Of a DNA stretch of 64,000 nucleotides, positions 1-8,769 are shown piece after piece. Source of the stretch: Oceanispirochaeta sp963676905 (GTDB lineage Bacteria; Spirochaetota; Spirochaetia; DSM-2461); NCBI GenBank assembly GCA_963676905.2, contig CAXXVE010000001.1, forward strand, positions 992,001 to 1,056,000. The letters run 5' to 3'. Both the position numbers and the translations under genes were made by a program. The notes under the pieces are model-generated. The model was not told where the DNA came from. It saw only the letters and a program-made list of their open reading frames with translations, and did not search any database. Positions within the stretch are counted from its first letter, which is position 1; each line of letters starts with the position of its first letter.

Positions 1-1
1 G

Positions 2-448
2 TCCAAATCTGTGGGAGACAATCTGACCAGGATAAAAGGTTCCATTGATTCGATGATGATGACATCACAGGAGACACAGAAAGGGTTCAATGATATAGGA
101 ACCAAGGTAGACGGCTTCAATTCAGTCTTTCAGAATATTGCCAGCTCTATGCAGGAACTGAATGTCGGCAGTGAACAGATCCTGGACAGCCTGAAGAGAA
201 TGAATGAAATTTCCATGAATGTCAGTCAGGGCGCCGGTGAGATGAAGAGCGGAAATGTTCAGATTGTTGATGCTATTTCTCATTTAGCGGAAATCAGTAT
301 TTCAACTAAAACCGCAATCAATGAGATCGCTCTGGGTATGAATGAGATAAACAGGCATATGAATGATATTAAGGATTTCAGTATTGAGAATGTTGCGGCA
401 ATTGACGGGATAATAGAGAAATCCAAAGAATTCAAGACAGAGGCCTGA
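2..448 (+). CDS. Methyl-accepting chemotaxis protein, C-terminal part (5' end outside window)
   Basis: The reading frame is open from the first full codon of the window, so this is the tail of a longer gene. The 148 or so visible residues are a long heptad-patterned helix rich in Ser, Asn, Gln and Glu, with the repeating pattern of the C-terminal arm of a chemoreceptor signalling coiled coil (methylation region). It ends in Lys-Thr-Glu-Ala with no CheR-binding pentapeptide. The highly conserved hairpin tip lies upstream of the window. The chemoreceptor at 40906-42771 ends with a similar helix, which supports the call. Sensor type and ligand cannot be judged. Confidence 0.8.
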   Translation, partial: SKSVGDNLTRIKGSIDSMMMTSQETQKGFNDIGTKVDGFNSVFQNIASSMQELNVGSEQILDSLKRMNEISMNVSQGAGEMKSGNVQIVDAISHLAEISISTKTAINEIALGMNEINRHMNDIKDFSIENVAAIDGIIEKSKEFKTEA

Positions 449-624
449 CTTTTGCCATTTCAATGATGCGGGACGCAGAAGGGCTCTCTTTGTATGAACT
501 TCATTGATCTTTTGTCGCTGAAAACTGACGAAAGTACAGATTACCAAAATATACAAGCCCACTCTTCATCCTGATGATTTGTTTGAGGCTTCAGATCCTG
601 TCACCAGCCCTCAGGAACCGGTTT

Positions 625-1140
625 TCAAGTTGAATCAGTATGCCGTTCTATACGGCGCTTTCTTATCCGGCTCAATGAAACCGGGGTAATACCCATAAAA
701 CTGGCAAGGATATGCTGGGGGATCTTTTGTTCGATTCCCGGATGGAGCTCTGTGAATGCTGTGTAGCGCTGCTCGGGCTTGTTGATTATAAGTGCTGCGA
801 TGATTTTCAGGGCATGAGCCATTCTGACCTGTATCAATTTACGTACCAGCACATTCATCTTCGGGATTTCGTCAAACAACTCATGAAGTGAACTGTATCC
901 CAGAACCAGAAGCTCGCAGTCGCTGAGGGTCTCCAGAATCTGTGTACTTTCGGTTTGGGAGAAAAAACTGTCAATTGAGCCGGCGAACATATTATCCAGA
1001 TAGACAAATCCGGTGATATCTTTCCCGTCTTCTGTAATATAGAAGTACCTCATGATCCCCTGGTTGATAAAATATATTTCCCGGGCAACATCACCAAGAT
1101 CCACCAGTGTAAAATTTTTGGGAACAGAGCGGACTACCAT
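625..1140 (-). CDS. Crp/Fnr-family transcriptional regulator, short N-terminus
   Basis: The product (171 aa) has a cyclic-nucleotide-binding-like beta-roll over roughly residues 8-95 (motifs EIYFINQGIMRYFY and DGKDITGFVYLD) and a C-terminal winged helix-turn-helix ending in LASFMGITPVSLSRIRKRR, as in Crp/Fnr regulators of the small, ligand-unknown type. The usual 20-25 residue N-terminal helix is missing. The frame upstream of the ATG meets TAG after eight codons, so the gene is either naturally short or has lost its 5' end. It lies downstream of, and on the same strand as, the SRPBCC gene broken by the IS element, so its original operon promoter may also have been cut off. No Fe-S cysteine cluster is seen. 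Confidence 0.75.
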   Translation of the reverse strand: MVVRSVPKNFTLVDLGDVAREIYFINQGIMRYFYITEDGKDITGFVYLDNMFAGSIDSFFSQTESTQILETLSDCELLVLGYSSLHELFDEIPKMNVLVRKLIQVRMAHALKIIAALIINKPEQRYTAFTELHPGIEQKIPQHILASFMGITPVSLSRIRKRRIERHTDST

Positions 1141-1325
1141 GCGGTTGCTGATCGTCTTTTTCTCCTAAGATGTGAAATCAACGAACTGAGAACAGTAATC
1201 AAAGAAAAGCATCATACAGGGACATTGCAGTTATTCCTCCAGAATAATGTTATCGGGATAATCCTAACGAATATACCCTGCAAATCTCTCCATTCTATTG
1301 AAAAAACAATTGCCCTCTCATTGTT

Positions 1326-1509
1326 CTATTTATTTTCGCGGGTTGAGAGCAGCCGTGTTCTCAGGCTGTTGTTCATGGCTATAAAACCTTTTTCCGTATT
1401 ATCATGCATAAAAGGCATCAGGATCGGTACCAGAAGTCCGGAGAAGGCTTCGCCATGGATGAGTTTTGTAAATCCATTTCCGGCGTCTTCAAGTTCAAAA
1501 AAGTGTCTG
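1326..1509 (-). pseudogene. SRPBCC-domain protein, C-terminal fragment cut off by IS21
   Basis: Read on the minus strand from 1509, this stretch encodes HFFELEDAGNGFTKLIHGE, then SGLLVPILMPF and a tail ending in TAG at 1326-1328. It carries the typical C-terminal half of a SRPBCC (START/polyketide-cyclase-like) domain. Joined to the fragment at 3737-4007 after removing the IS element and one copy of the 5-bp target duplication, it gives one continuous frame of 150 codons. As it stands it has no start codon or ribosome site and is not expected to be translated. Confidence 0.85.
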
Positions 1510-1563
1510 TGTCAACAACGCCTAAAAAGTTCCTGAATTCATCGGTTTAAAAGTTCCGCTTTT
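1510..1563. repeat. IS21 left terminal inverted repeat
   Basis: This 54-bp end starts TGTCAACAACG and contains two AAAGTTCC blocks, the second within AAAAGTTCCGCTTTT. It matches the reverse complement of 3683-3736 at most positions. Repeated internal blocks at the ends are typical of IS21 transposase binding sites. Confidence 0.9.
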
Positions 1564-1571
1564 GGGTAAAA

Positions 1572-2336
1572 TTAAACAGGATCAACGATCCCTATTTTCA
1601 ACCGGTCTTTCATCCGGTATGAATCACCTTTGAGGCTCAATACATGAGCATGATGGAGCAGCCTGTCGATGGTCGCCGTAGCAATGGCCTCATCACCCAG
1701 GATCTCAGCCCAACGACCGAAGGGTTTATTCGTCGTGATTATCATGCTTCCCTGTTCGTAGCGTGTATTCACCATCTGAAAAAACAGGTTGGCCTGTTCT
1801 TTGGTCAGGTTCTCGTAGCCGACTTCATCGACCAGGATCAAATGAGGTTTGCGTAGCCAGGTTAGCCGCCGCTTTAATCGCCCCTGTTCACGAGCATTGG
1901 TGAGGTTCTCCATCAGGTCGATGCAGCTTGTGTACCACACCGTAAAACCATTCAGACAGGCCTTGTGAGCCAGGGCCAGCATCAGGTGGGTCTTTCCCAG
2001 ACCGCTGGGTCCCATCAGGACCAGATTCTCCTTCCTTTCAATAAATGCCAAACTAGAAAGATCGGCTAACTGACTGGCGGTCAGACCGCCCTTAAGCCAC
2101 GCCGGATCAAAGTCTTCTAGCAGCTTGATACAGGGCATTCCTGAGAGCTTCAGACGACTCTTGGCAGCTCGTTCTTTCCGGGGAATATACTCCAGCTCTA
2201 ATAGGTCAGCAATTGATTGTGTCAGCGTATTCTCGGTATGAGACTGAGCTTCCAGATAGCTTTCCAGTCCTGCAGCCATGAACTCAAGTCCCAGCTCATT
2301 CAAGCGGGTTTCAATGGTCTCCCTGAGTACGTTCAT
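1572..2336 (-). CDS. istB: IS21-family ATP-binding helper protein IstB
   Basis: IstB is the AAA+ partner of the IstA transposase and assembles on target DNA to direct strand transfer. The 254-aa protein has a Walker A motif GPSGLGKT at residues 109-116, a Walker B motif LILVDE ending at 170-171, and the N-terminal helical region of IstB. Its ATG overlaps the istA stop codon as ATGA, so the two are probably translationally coupled. Length is normal for the family and no frameshift is seen. Confidence 0.95.
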   Translation of the reverse strand: MNVLRETIETRLNELGLEFMAAGLESYLEAQSHTENTLTQSIADLLELEYIPRKERAAKSRLKLSGMPCIKLLEDFDPAWLKGGLTASQLADLSSLAFIERKENLVLMGPSGLGKTHLMLALAHKACLNGFTVWYTSCIDLMENLTNAREQGRLKRRLTWLRKPHLILVDEVGYENLTKEQANLFFQMVNTRYEQGSMIITTNKPFGRWAEILGDEAIATATIDRLLHHAHVLSLKGDSYRMKDRLKIGIVDPV

Positions 2337-3613
2337 GCGCCAACTCCGATTATCTGATCATAGTGATTGGGATGGCGTATTTCGACTTCAGTCTGAATCA
2401 GCGATGAGTGAGGAGTATCCCTTTTTTCTGAACGGCCTACAATTGCCCTTAGGCTCTGCCGGTTCTCCCGTTTCCACCGTTTCAGAAGAGAGTCCCGGTC
2501 GGCCTTGCGGATTGAGACTGATTTAGCGCCTTTCGCCAGAAGATCCACAGACCTTACGACCTTTCCAGCAACGGTGACATCGGCGGTTCTCTCCAGTGTG
2601 TCAATCTTCAGCGTTGCAGTCTGTCCGATATGATCAGCAGGGACACTGTATGTATTGGTTTCATAGCGAATTACGCCTTCCCGAGAAACTAGCAGTTCTT
2701 TCACAAGTCTCACATCGGGAGCCGCCCCCGGATTCCAGGGATTCATAAACTGCTTCTCATAGTCAAAGCGCTCTTTCCGTGTCTGCCGGAACTGACTCAT
2801 TTGTGTTTCCACGACTCTAGAGATCCACTCGATAACGGATTGATTAAGATCCTGTAGAGTACATGACTTCAAAGCCTCTTCACGGATCAGGAAGCTGTGC
2901 CCCAGATAGCCGATGAAACGCTCAACTTTTCCTTTCGTCTGAGGTCTGCGAACCTGACAGCGAAGAGGTCTGAAGCCACAGGCTGAAGCGAACTCCAGGA
3001 GTTGTGAGTTTACCTGCCAGACACCGCCGCTGTTGTACCAGGCCGTCCTCATGTTGTCATAAAGGATTTCCTGTGGAACGGCACCAAAGTATTGGAATGC
3101 TTTCAGATGGGCCTGGAGTAGCGTTGCTGAAGTCATGTCCAGGGTAAACTGCACAAAGGGGATACGGCTGTAACCCATCAACATGACAAAGGCATAGACC
3201 TTCTGGATCTGGCCGTCAATTTCCATTTTGCCGCACTCTTTCCAGTCCACCTGAGCCTGACGGCCAGGCTCTGTCTCAAACCGGATGACAGCCTTCTCGA
3301 TGAGTTTCTTTCTATACTGCCGGGCATAGTCTCTAAGGATTGTTATTTTGCCTGAGTAACCGGCTTTTTGCAGTCTTTCGTGAAGATAAACCAAATTAAA
3401 GTATGGATCATTTTCCAGTGTATCTTCTATGATGGGATGGAATGGTTTAAGGATGCTTTCCCGGGATTTCCGGGGGTGGGTTCCGAACTCGGGGGTCAGG
3501 TATTTTCTGACCATTCGGTCGCTGACGCCGAGATACTCGGCTATGTACTTTTGTGTGTGGCCTTGATTGGCCATGATGCGCGCAACGTGCATGCGATCTT
3601 CCTTTAGACACAT
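2333..3613 (-). CDS. istA: IS21-family transposase IstA
   Basis: This is the DDE-type transposase of the element (426 aa). An N-terminal helix-turn-helix (about residues 20-40) is followed by the integrase catalytic core with D123 (QVDWKE), D186 (ILYDNMRT) and E231 (KGKVERFIGYL), and a C-terminal beta-rich DNA-binding domain. All three catalytic acids are present and the length is normal, so the protein should be active. The start ATG at 3613 has an AAGGA sequence about ten bases upstream. It lies inside the element, transcribed toward istB. Confidence 0.95.
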   Translation of the reverse strand: MCLKEDRMHVARIMANQGHTQKYIAEYLGVSDRMVRKYLTPEFGTHPRKSRESILKPFHPIIEDTLENDPYFNLVYLHERLQKAGYSGKITILRDYARQYRKKLIEKAVIRFETEPGRQAQVDWKECGKMEIDGQIQKVYAFVMLMGYSRIPFVQFTLDMTSATLLQAHLKAFQYFGAVPQEILYDNMRTAWYNSGGVWQVNSQLLEFASACGFRPLRCQVRRPQTKGKVERFIGYLGHSFLIREEALKSCTLQDLNQSVIEWISRVVETQMSQFRQTRKERFDYEKQFMNPWNPGAAPDVRLVKELLVSREGVIRYETNTYSVPADHIGQTATLKIDTLERTADVTVAGKVVRSVDLLAKGAKSVSIRKADRDSLLKRWKRENRQSLRAIVGRSEKRDTPHSSLIQTEVEIRHPNHYDQIIGVGA

Positions 3614-3682
3614 AGGGGCAGGTTCCTTTCGTAGTTGGTGTGGTAACCCTACTTTAGGATATTTGCCCCTTTTTATGTCTGT

Positions 3683-3736
3683 AAAAGCGGAACTTTTTCG
3701 CCGCTGATTATAGGAACTTTAACAGCGTTGCTCACA
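3683..3736. repeat. IS21 right terminal inverted repeat
   Basis: Read on the minus strand this end starts TGTGAGCAACG and ends AAAAGTTCCGCTTTT. It pairs with 1510-1563 over 54 bp and ends next to the second copy of the GTCTG target duplication. Confidence 0.9.
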
Positions 3737-4007
3737 GTCTGCCCTGAAACCCTCCCAGAAAGGCCTTTCCCAGCCACTCAAAGCGCTGCTTTTCAATGAG
3801 ATCTGTGATAACAGGTCTGAAGGTCATCGGCTTTCCTCCGCTCATCATAATGTTTTCCAGGGTTTCATTGAGTCTGACCACTCCAGCTGAACGGATGATG
3901 AATGGATTCCATGCCGGATATTTTTCAAGATCAACAAGTATCTTCCAAACCTCTTCCCTGGTGCCTTCAAGCACGATTTCGGTCGTAATCTTATTCCTGT
4001 TTCTCAT
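3737..4007 (-). pseudogene. SRPBCC-domain protein, N-terminal fragment disrupted by IS21
   Basis: Starting at the ATG at 4007 (AGGAG six bases upstream), the frame encodes the N-terminal half of a SRPBCC domain, with EIVLEGTREEVWKILVDLEK and YPAWNPFI. It is cut after Phe-Gly-Gly-Phe-Gln-Gly-Arg by the insertion sequence. The present frame runs two codons into the IS end and stops at 3732. Joining it to 1326-1504 restores a 149-residue protein of normal family length. Proteins of this fold bind hydrophobic ligands; the substrate here is unknown. The interruption removes the C-terminal helix that closes the ligand pocket, so the gene is inactive. Confidence 0.88.
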
Positions 4008-4173
4008 TCCATACTCCTGTAGTTTTTGTTTAGAAACTTTTAAACAACTATAGGTAGAATCAAAAACAGGCGCATTAACAATTGTTAAGAAAGTATTCAT
4101 CCATGTTTCAGAACTTCTCATCAAGGGACATGCCGAACCCGGATCTGGTCCGGGCCGGCCAGAGGTAAATGAA

Positions 4174-6120
4174 TTACAGGCGTGGAAAGGTATAGGGGTT
4201 ATTTACAAGATAGGGATACCCGTTGTTGGTGCTCCAGATCGAAGAGTCCCATCCCCCCAGAGTAATGATATCCAACATGGATGCATCAGCAACCGCAGTC
4301 CCGCTTCCTACGCCGCTGCCTCTAACAGAAGACTGTCCCGTATTTGTGGAATAGTAACAACCTGTTGTTGATGCGGAATCCCTCAAAAAACCATATAGAG
4401 CACCTACATAAGAAGATCCGGAAATCGCACCCCGGGCATAGGAGTTTGTGCAGTTCACCGCTCCGTCACTGTATCCGAAAAGTCCGCCTACACAGCTTGT
4501 ATTAGTACTGGTCACATTTCCTGTGGTGTAACAGTTGTCGACATTCAGCGTACCCCCGATTCTGCCGCACAATCCCGCCACGTTATCTCCATTGGTCGCA
4601 GATATATTAATGTCCGTAAAACACTGGCTGACCGTCAGAGTTCCGCCTTCAACAAACCCGACCAGCCCGCCGACTCTTCGGGGCCCGGTGATTCCGGCAG
4701 AGCTGGATGATCTTACTCCGGATAAACTGATGGATGATGTTCCTTTAGATCCGCCCACAACTCCGCCGCCGTACTCGTAAACTTTGATGACAACGCTGGA
4801 ATAGCATGATTCAATAGTCGTTCCGTTGATATACCCGGCCAGGCCTCCGACATAATTGGCTCTTGCGGAATCGCCTATGGTCCCGGAGACTGAGACAGCT
4901 TCAATGGTTCCGCCCTTAAAGTAACCGGCAAGCAGCCCGAGATAATTATTGCCATAGGCAGTGCTGGGAATACTGCCGTCGATGGAGAGATTAACAATCC
5001 GTGCGGAAGACGCATATCCCAAAAGCCCTTTGTAGCTTCCTGAAGAGATTGTCATGCCTGTAATTTCATTTCCGCATCCGTCAATAATTCCTGTAAAGGG
5101 ACTGGAGGAAGAACCCACAGGCGTCCAGGAGGACAAGGTAATATTATTGTCAATGATGTAGCATCCGCTCAAATCATCTGCCATAGCAGTGAGTTCTGCA
5201 GTAGAATCTACAAAATACACATGTCTCAGGGTATCATCGTAGAGCTCCGCTGAGCGTCCTTCTCCCAGACCTGACTCGTTGCCTGCGGCATCCACAGCCA
5301 CAAGAAGAGGGCAGTATGTTGTTCCGGTGGACAGCCCGCTGAATGTATAGCTGCCGATTCCTTTTTCCACCCGGACCTCGGGGCTTGTATTGTATCGGAC
5401 AAGAACATGGTCAAAGCTCGGATCGTCCGCTTCAGCCGGTTCAATCCAGGTCATGACCATCTGTCCTCCGCCGATTGACTGTAGTGTCGGGTTAATGGTG
5501 GACGGTGCGGTTATATCATATTCTATGGTACTGCTGGTTTCCTTAGACATGTATCCGTCAGAGTCCACTGCAGCTTCTGCCGCAGCGGTTATGATAACAG
5601 AGCCTTCCGTTGATGCGTTAATATCAGCTGTGTATGTTTTTCCGGTTCCCGAGAAATTGGACATGCTGCCGTTTGTCACGCTCACATCACTGCTGTCAAA
5701 TCCAGTGACTTCTTTATTGAAGATAAAATCGACCGTAAAGGATGAAGTATTGGTATAATCACCGGCTGCCGATGAGATTGCCAGAACAACTTCGGGTGAC
5801 CACTGAGCGAAGAGGGTGATATCAGAAGTCCCCATTGTTATGGTGCTTCCGACACTGTAGGCTGTGCCTGTTCCGTCTGATCGTGTATTCCATCCAATAC
5901 AGCCGTTCCCTTCCATGGTGAACTCACAAACGGGAACAGTATAGGATGTTCCCTCTGCGATAAGCTGTGAGGACATTGTGCCTTCTCCACCGTTGCTGTC
6001 ATATGCCAGCACGTGGACATCGATGTCGGTTAAGCCGTTTCGGCAACCGCATACAAGCGCAGCATGCATTATGATAAGGAATACAGCTATGCGCTTGAAA
6101 GGGACATTCAATTTTTTCAA
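4174..6120 (-). CDS. Surface lipoprotein with InlB-type repeat, Ig-like domain and GLUG repeats
   Basis: The 648-aa protein starts with a lipoprotein signal (basic start, hydrophobic stretch, lipobox VCGC, acylated Cys near residue 26). It continues with one Listeria-Bacteroides (InlB B-type) repeat at about 35-110 ending in ITLFAQW, a bacterial Ig-like domain at about 112-205, a fibronectin-like segment to about 290, and then a long Gly/Ser-rich beta-solenoid region with repeated GGLAGY, GGLVGF and GGLFGY elements, which are GLUG motifs. These domains suggest an outward-facing adhesin or structural protein. The start is a TTG at 6120 preceded by AAGGAG at eleven bases; the first in-frame ATG would lose most of the signal peptide. 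It appears to be a single-gene unit. No enzyme domain is seen. Confidence 0.8.
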   Translation of the reverse strand: MKKLNVPFKRIAVFLIIMHAALVCGCRNGLTDIDVHVLAYDSNGGEGTMSSQLIAEGTSYTVPVCEFTMEGNGCIGWNTRSDGTGTAYSVGSTITMGTSDITLFAQWSPEVVLAISSAAGDYTNTSSFTVDFIFNKEVTGFDSSDVSVTNGSMSNFSGTGKTYTADINASTEGSVIITAAAEAAVDSDGYMSKETSSTIEYDITAPSTINPTLQSIGGGQMVMTWIEPAEADDPSFDHVLVRYNTSPEVRVEKGIGSYTFSGLSTGTTYCPLLVAVDAAGNESGLGEGRSAELYDDTLRHVYFVDSTAELTAMADDLSGCYIIDNNITLSSWTPVGSSSSPFTGIIDGCGNEITGMTISSGSYKGLLGYASSARIVNLSIDGSIPSTAYGNNYLGLLAGYFKGGTIEAVSVSGTIGDSARANYVGGLAGYINGTTIESCYSSVVIKVYEYGGGVVGGSKGTSSISLSGVRSSSSAGITGPRRVGGLVGFVEGGTLTVSQCFTDINISATNGDNVAGLCGRIGGTLNVDNCYTTGNVTSTNTSCVGGLFGYSDGAVNCTNSYARGAISGSSYVGALYGFLRDSASTTGCYYSTNTGQSSVRGSGVGSGTAVADASMLDIITLGGWDSSIWSTNNGYPYLVNNPYTFPRL

Positions 6121-6214
6121 TGGGAAAATCTCTCCTTAAACAATTAATATTGGGAAATATATCCGCAGGAGAGTTTCCGGTCGTCCAGAATTATAAGTCT
6201 GGACTTTTTTAATT

Positions 6215-7450
6215 TTAATTTTTAGAAATCATGTTCTTTTTCCTGTATTGAAGAGGAGGCTCGCCGATCATTTCTTTAAATGAGGAATAGTAACTGGATT
6301 TAGAATTGAAGCCGCACTCCAGTGCAATATCCAGAACGGAGAGCTCCGTTCGTTCTGCCAGTAGACTGAGAGAGTAGTTGAGCCTCTTTTCTTTTACATA
6401 CTGGCTGAATGTTTTTCTGTGATAGATATTCAGAACTTCCGACAGTTGTATGGTAGAGACCTTCAGTCTTTCAGCAGTCTTTTTAATGGTAAGCTCATTA
6501 TCAGTAAAGAGCTTTTCCTCATTCATTATCTGTTCAAGAGAAGAAAACACCCTCTCTGCATAGGCATTTTCAATGCTGGATTTCAGATAGAACTCTCGGT
6601 AGGCTTCCAGTTTTATGATATTAAGCAGAAAGGGATACCGCTGGCTCAACAGGATGAGATAGCAGGCCAGAATGGCAAAACGAAGCTGAAACAGATCGTA
6701 AAACCACTCTATCCTGCTGCCGAATATAACATAGGGAAAGAGCGGAACAATGATGATCATGGAGAAGATAATGACTGTCATCAGATTCTTCTGCCGCTCT
6801 TCTTTGGACCGGCGGAACAGATGGATGTAATACACCAGAATGGTAAAGAAATAGGCAAGTCCGTATAGATCTGAAAACAAACTGAGATTATAGAAGATTC
6901 CTGGCTGGCTGTATAGAAAGTCTTTGTACTCCCTGGGCGGTACCCCTGGATTCGCAGGATAGTCTGCAAAAATGACCAGTGCGATTGTTACAGCCACCGG
7001 AATAATCAGATGGAGCAGCTGCCGGGGATAAAAGGTAAAGTCCCGTTGCGGCAGGCTCTTAAAAAAGAAGTAGTAAAACGGAGCCGCGACAAACAGAGCG
7101 AATCTGCCGATGGTGTAAACCCAGGGGTAGATATCGTACCAGTTCTCCAGTCCGGAAAACACATAAAATATGACTGAAAACTGATATACCGCGACCAGGA
7201 ATGTGTTTATGGCAATCAGGTAATTCTTCTGGTCCTTTCTTTTGAGCAGCAGCTGGCCTGCTGTAATGATCATACAAAGTATGATTCCTGCAATTAGCCC
7301 TGCATCGACAAATAAACTGGTATCCATAGGGCTGTCATTATAAAATAAATGAGCTTGAGAGACAATTTCCCCTTCTGTCTGCTCAAACTCTTTATTAATA
7401 TCCCTGGCTGATTTTTGGTGTCGCTCTGCTGTTGCAAACCTTCTTATCAC
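6215..7450 (-). CDS. AraC-family regulator with multi-pass membrane sensor domain
   Basis: The N-terminal two thirds contain about seven hydrophobic helices (for example LIAGIILCMIITAGQLLL and FALFVAAPFYYFFF), followed by a cytoplasmic AraC-type double helix-turn-helix over the last 100 residues (ERLKVSTIQLSEVLN, then LDIALECGFNSKSSYYSSF). This architecture is known for membrane-bound AraC regulators that sense an outside or membrane signal. The start is uncertain: GTG at 7450 gives 411 aa, but the ATG beginning Met-Asp-Thr-Ser-Leu just before the first membrane helix is also possible, and neither has a strong ribosome site. The lipoprotein hydrolase gene at 7660 is divergent and a plausible target. 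Confidence 0.8.
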   Translation of the reverse strand: MIRRFATAERHQKSARDINKEFEQTEGEIVSQAHLFYNDSPMDTSLFVDAGLIAGIILCMIITAGQLLLKRKDQKNYLIAINTFLVAVYQFSVIFYVFSGLENWYDIYPWVYTIGRFALFVAAPFYYFFFKSLPQRDFTFYPRQLLHLIIPVAVTIALVIFADYPANPGVPPREYKDFLYSQPGIFYNLSLFSDLYGLAYFFTILVYYIHLFRRSKEERQKNLMTVIIFSMIIIVPLFPYVIFGSRIEWFYDLFQLRFAILACYLILLSQRYPFLLNIIKLEAYREFYLKSSIENAYAERVFSSLEQIMNEEKLFTDNELTIKKTAERLKVSTIQLSEVLNIYHRKTFSQYVKEKRLNYSLSLLAERTELSVLDIALECGFNSKSSYYSSFKEMIGEPPLQYRKKNMISKN

Positions 7451-7659
7451 CTTGAAATCTAATGAATCTGATAGCTAAAACGGGCTAGATGGGGTCATAG
7501 ATGAAATAATCCTGAGGGTTAGTATTGGGCATATATAATGGTTTAATCTATCCATAAAGTTCTTATAAATGTTGAAATAGGCAATGAAATTGTTCGAATA
7601 TGTATTTTTTTAATAAGTGTAGAAGAGTATTTTTCATTTAAACTTTTAAGGAGATTTAA

Positions 7660-8517
7660 ATGTTAAAGAAAACATTATTTGTATTATTCAGTATCAGTAT
7701 TCTTTTTGTGACCCTGTCCTGTACAACTGCTAAAGAGACAAGTATGACTTCAATAAGTCTGGAGGAGAATCTTCAGATTGAGGGCGCCAAAGGGCTGCTT
7801 TCAGTGGTCATTGAGAAACCGGAAGGATTTTCTGAGAATGAAACATATCCTGTAGCAGTCGTAATGCATGGTGTTATGGCCAGTAAAGAGTATCCTCTTG
7901 TTTTAAATATTTCCGACAGCCTTCTGGCTGAGGGATTTGTTGTTGTCCGTTTTGATTTTAACGGACATGGTGTTAGTGAGGGTGATTTTCAGGATATGAC
8001 CGTGCTCTCTGAAGTTGAAGATGCCACAGCGGTTGTCAGTTACGTTCAGGAACTTCCCTATGCGGGAAAAATCAACTTCATCGGTCACTCCCAGGGAGGC
8101 GCTGTCGCTTCAATTCTGGCCGGAGAGCTGAAAGATCAGGTCAACAGTATGGCTCTCTTTGCTCCCGCAGCAGTCCTGGAGGATCAGACGAAAACAGGCT
8201 TTGTTCTCGGAATACCTTTTGATCTTGATAATGTTCCCGAGTATGTAGAGGTATTCGGACACAGAGTGGGAAGGGCTTATATTCTTGAGGCTCAGAATAT
8301 CAATATTTATGGTCGTGCCGCCGCATACGAAGGACCCGTATGCCTGATTCATGGACTTAATGATCAGATTGTTCCCTATGAATACAGTGAAAAATACAAC
8401 GATATTTATGCTAAAAGCGAAATTCATCTGATGGAAGGTGAAGATCATGGATTTGAAGTTAATCCTGATGCCTCTGTTGAGTACGCTGTAAGCTTCCTTG
8501 TGAAAGAAAACTTTTAA
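7660..8517 (+). CDS. Alpha/beta hydrolase lipoprotein (esterase/acylhydrolase-like)
   Basis: The 285-aa protein is secreted and lipid-anchored (lipobox VTLSC, Cys21). It has a full alpha/beta-hydrolase fold with an oxyanion-region HGVMAS segment, nucleophile elbow GHSQGG (Ser144), acid Asp235 in GLNDQIVPY, and His263 in EDHGFEV, so the Ser-Asp-His triad is complete. The closest family type is the cinnamoyl-esterase/2-hydroxymuconate-hydrolase group; the substrate cannot be read from sequence. AAGGAG lies eight bases before the ATG. The divergent membrane AraC regulator may control it. A strong terminator follows at 8538. Confidence 0.85.
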   Translation: MLKKTLFVLFSISILFVTLSCTTAKETSMTSISLEENLQIEGAKGLLSVVIEKPEGFSENETYPVAVVMHGVMASKEYPLVLNISDSLLAEGFVVVRFDFNGHGVSEGDFQDMTVLSEVEDATAVVSYVQELPYAGKINFIGHSQGGAVASILAGELKDQVNSMALFAPAAVLEDQTKTGFVLGIPFDLDNVPEYVEVFGHRVGRAYILEAQNINIYGRAAAYEGPVCLIHGLNDQIVPYEYSEKYNDIYAKSEIHLMEGEDHGFEVNPDASVEYAVSFLVKENF

Positions 8518-8537
8518 ACTTTTCTAAAACTTGATGA

Positions 8538-8583
8538 ATGAGGCCGTTTAACTCATTTATGTTCTTTAAACGGTCTCATTTTT
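8538..8583 (+). terminator. Rho-independent terminator after the lipoprotein hydrolase
   Basis: A 14-bp stem (8538-8551 with 8566-8579, one G-T pair) is followed by a run of T. Confidence 0.85.
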
Positions 8584-8769
8584 CATTCAGGGTTAAAATC
8601 CGAATACAGAAGACTATAGGATTCTTACCCTTACATCTGCCGAATATCTCAGAAATGGCTGGAGAGTTGTCCTATTAATGAAAAACCTTTCAAGTTTCCA
8701 AGATAAATATATAATATTTTAGATATGGGTATTACCCTGATATATACCCACAGATTAAGGAGTCAAGCT

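Larger units (their letters stand above)
1510..3736 (-). mobile_element. IS21-family insertion sequence, complete
   Basis: The 2227-bp element carries istA and istB in the usual order with an ATGA overlap. It is bounded by 54-bp imperfect inverted ends that begin with TGT. The same 5-bp sequence, GTCTG, flanks it at 1505-1509 and 3737-3741, as expected for a target-site duplication. Both genes are intact, so the element may still be active. Removing it and one target copy restores a SRPBCC gene in frame, which fixes both boundaries. Confidence 0.95.

Noticed and set aside
1225..1536. 103-codon plus-strand frame next to the IS element
   Set aside because: It runs antisense to the broken SRPBCC gene fragment, crosses the IS left end, and has no ribosome site or recognisable domain.
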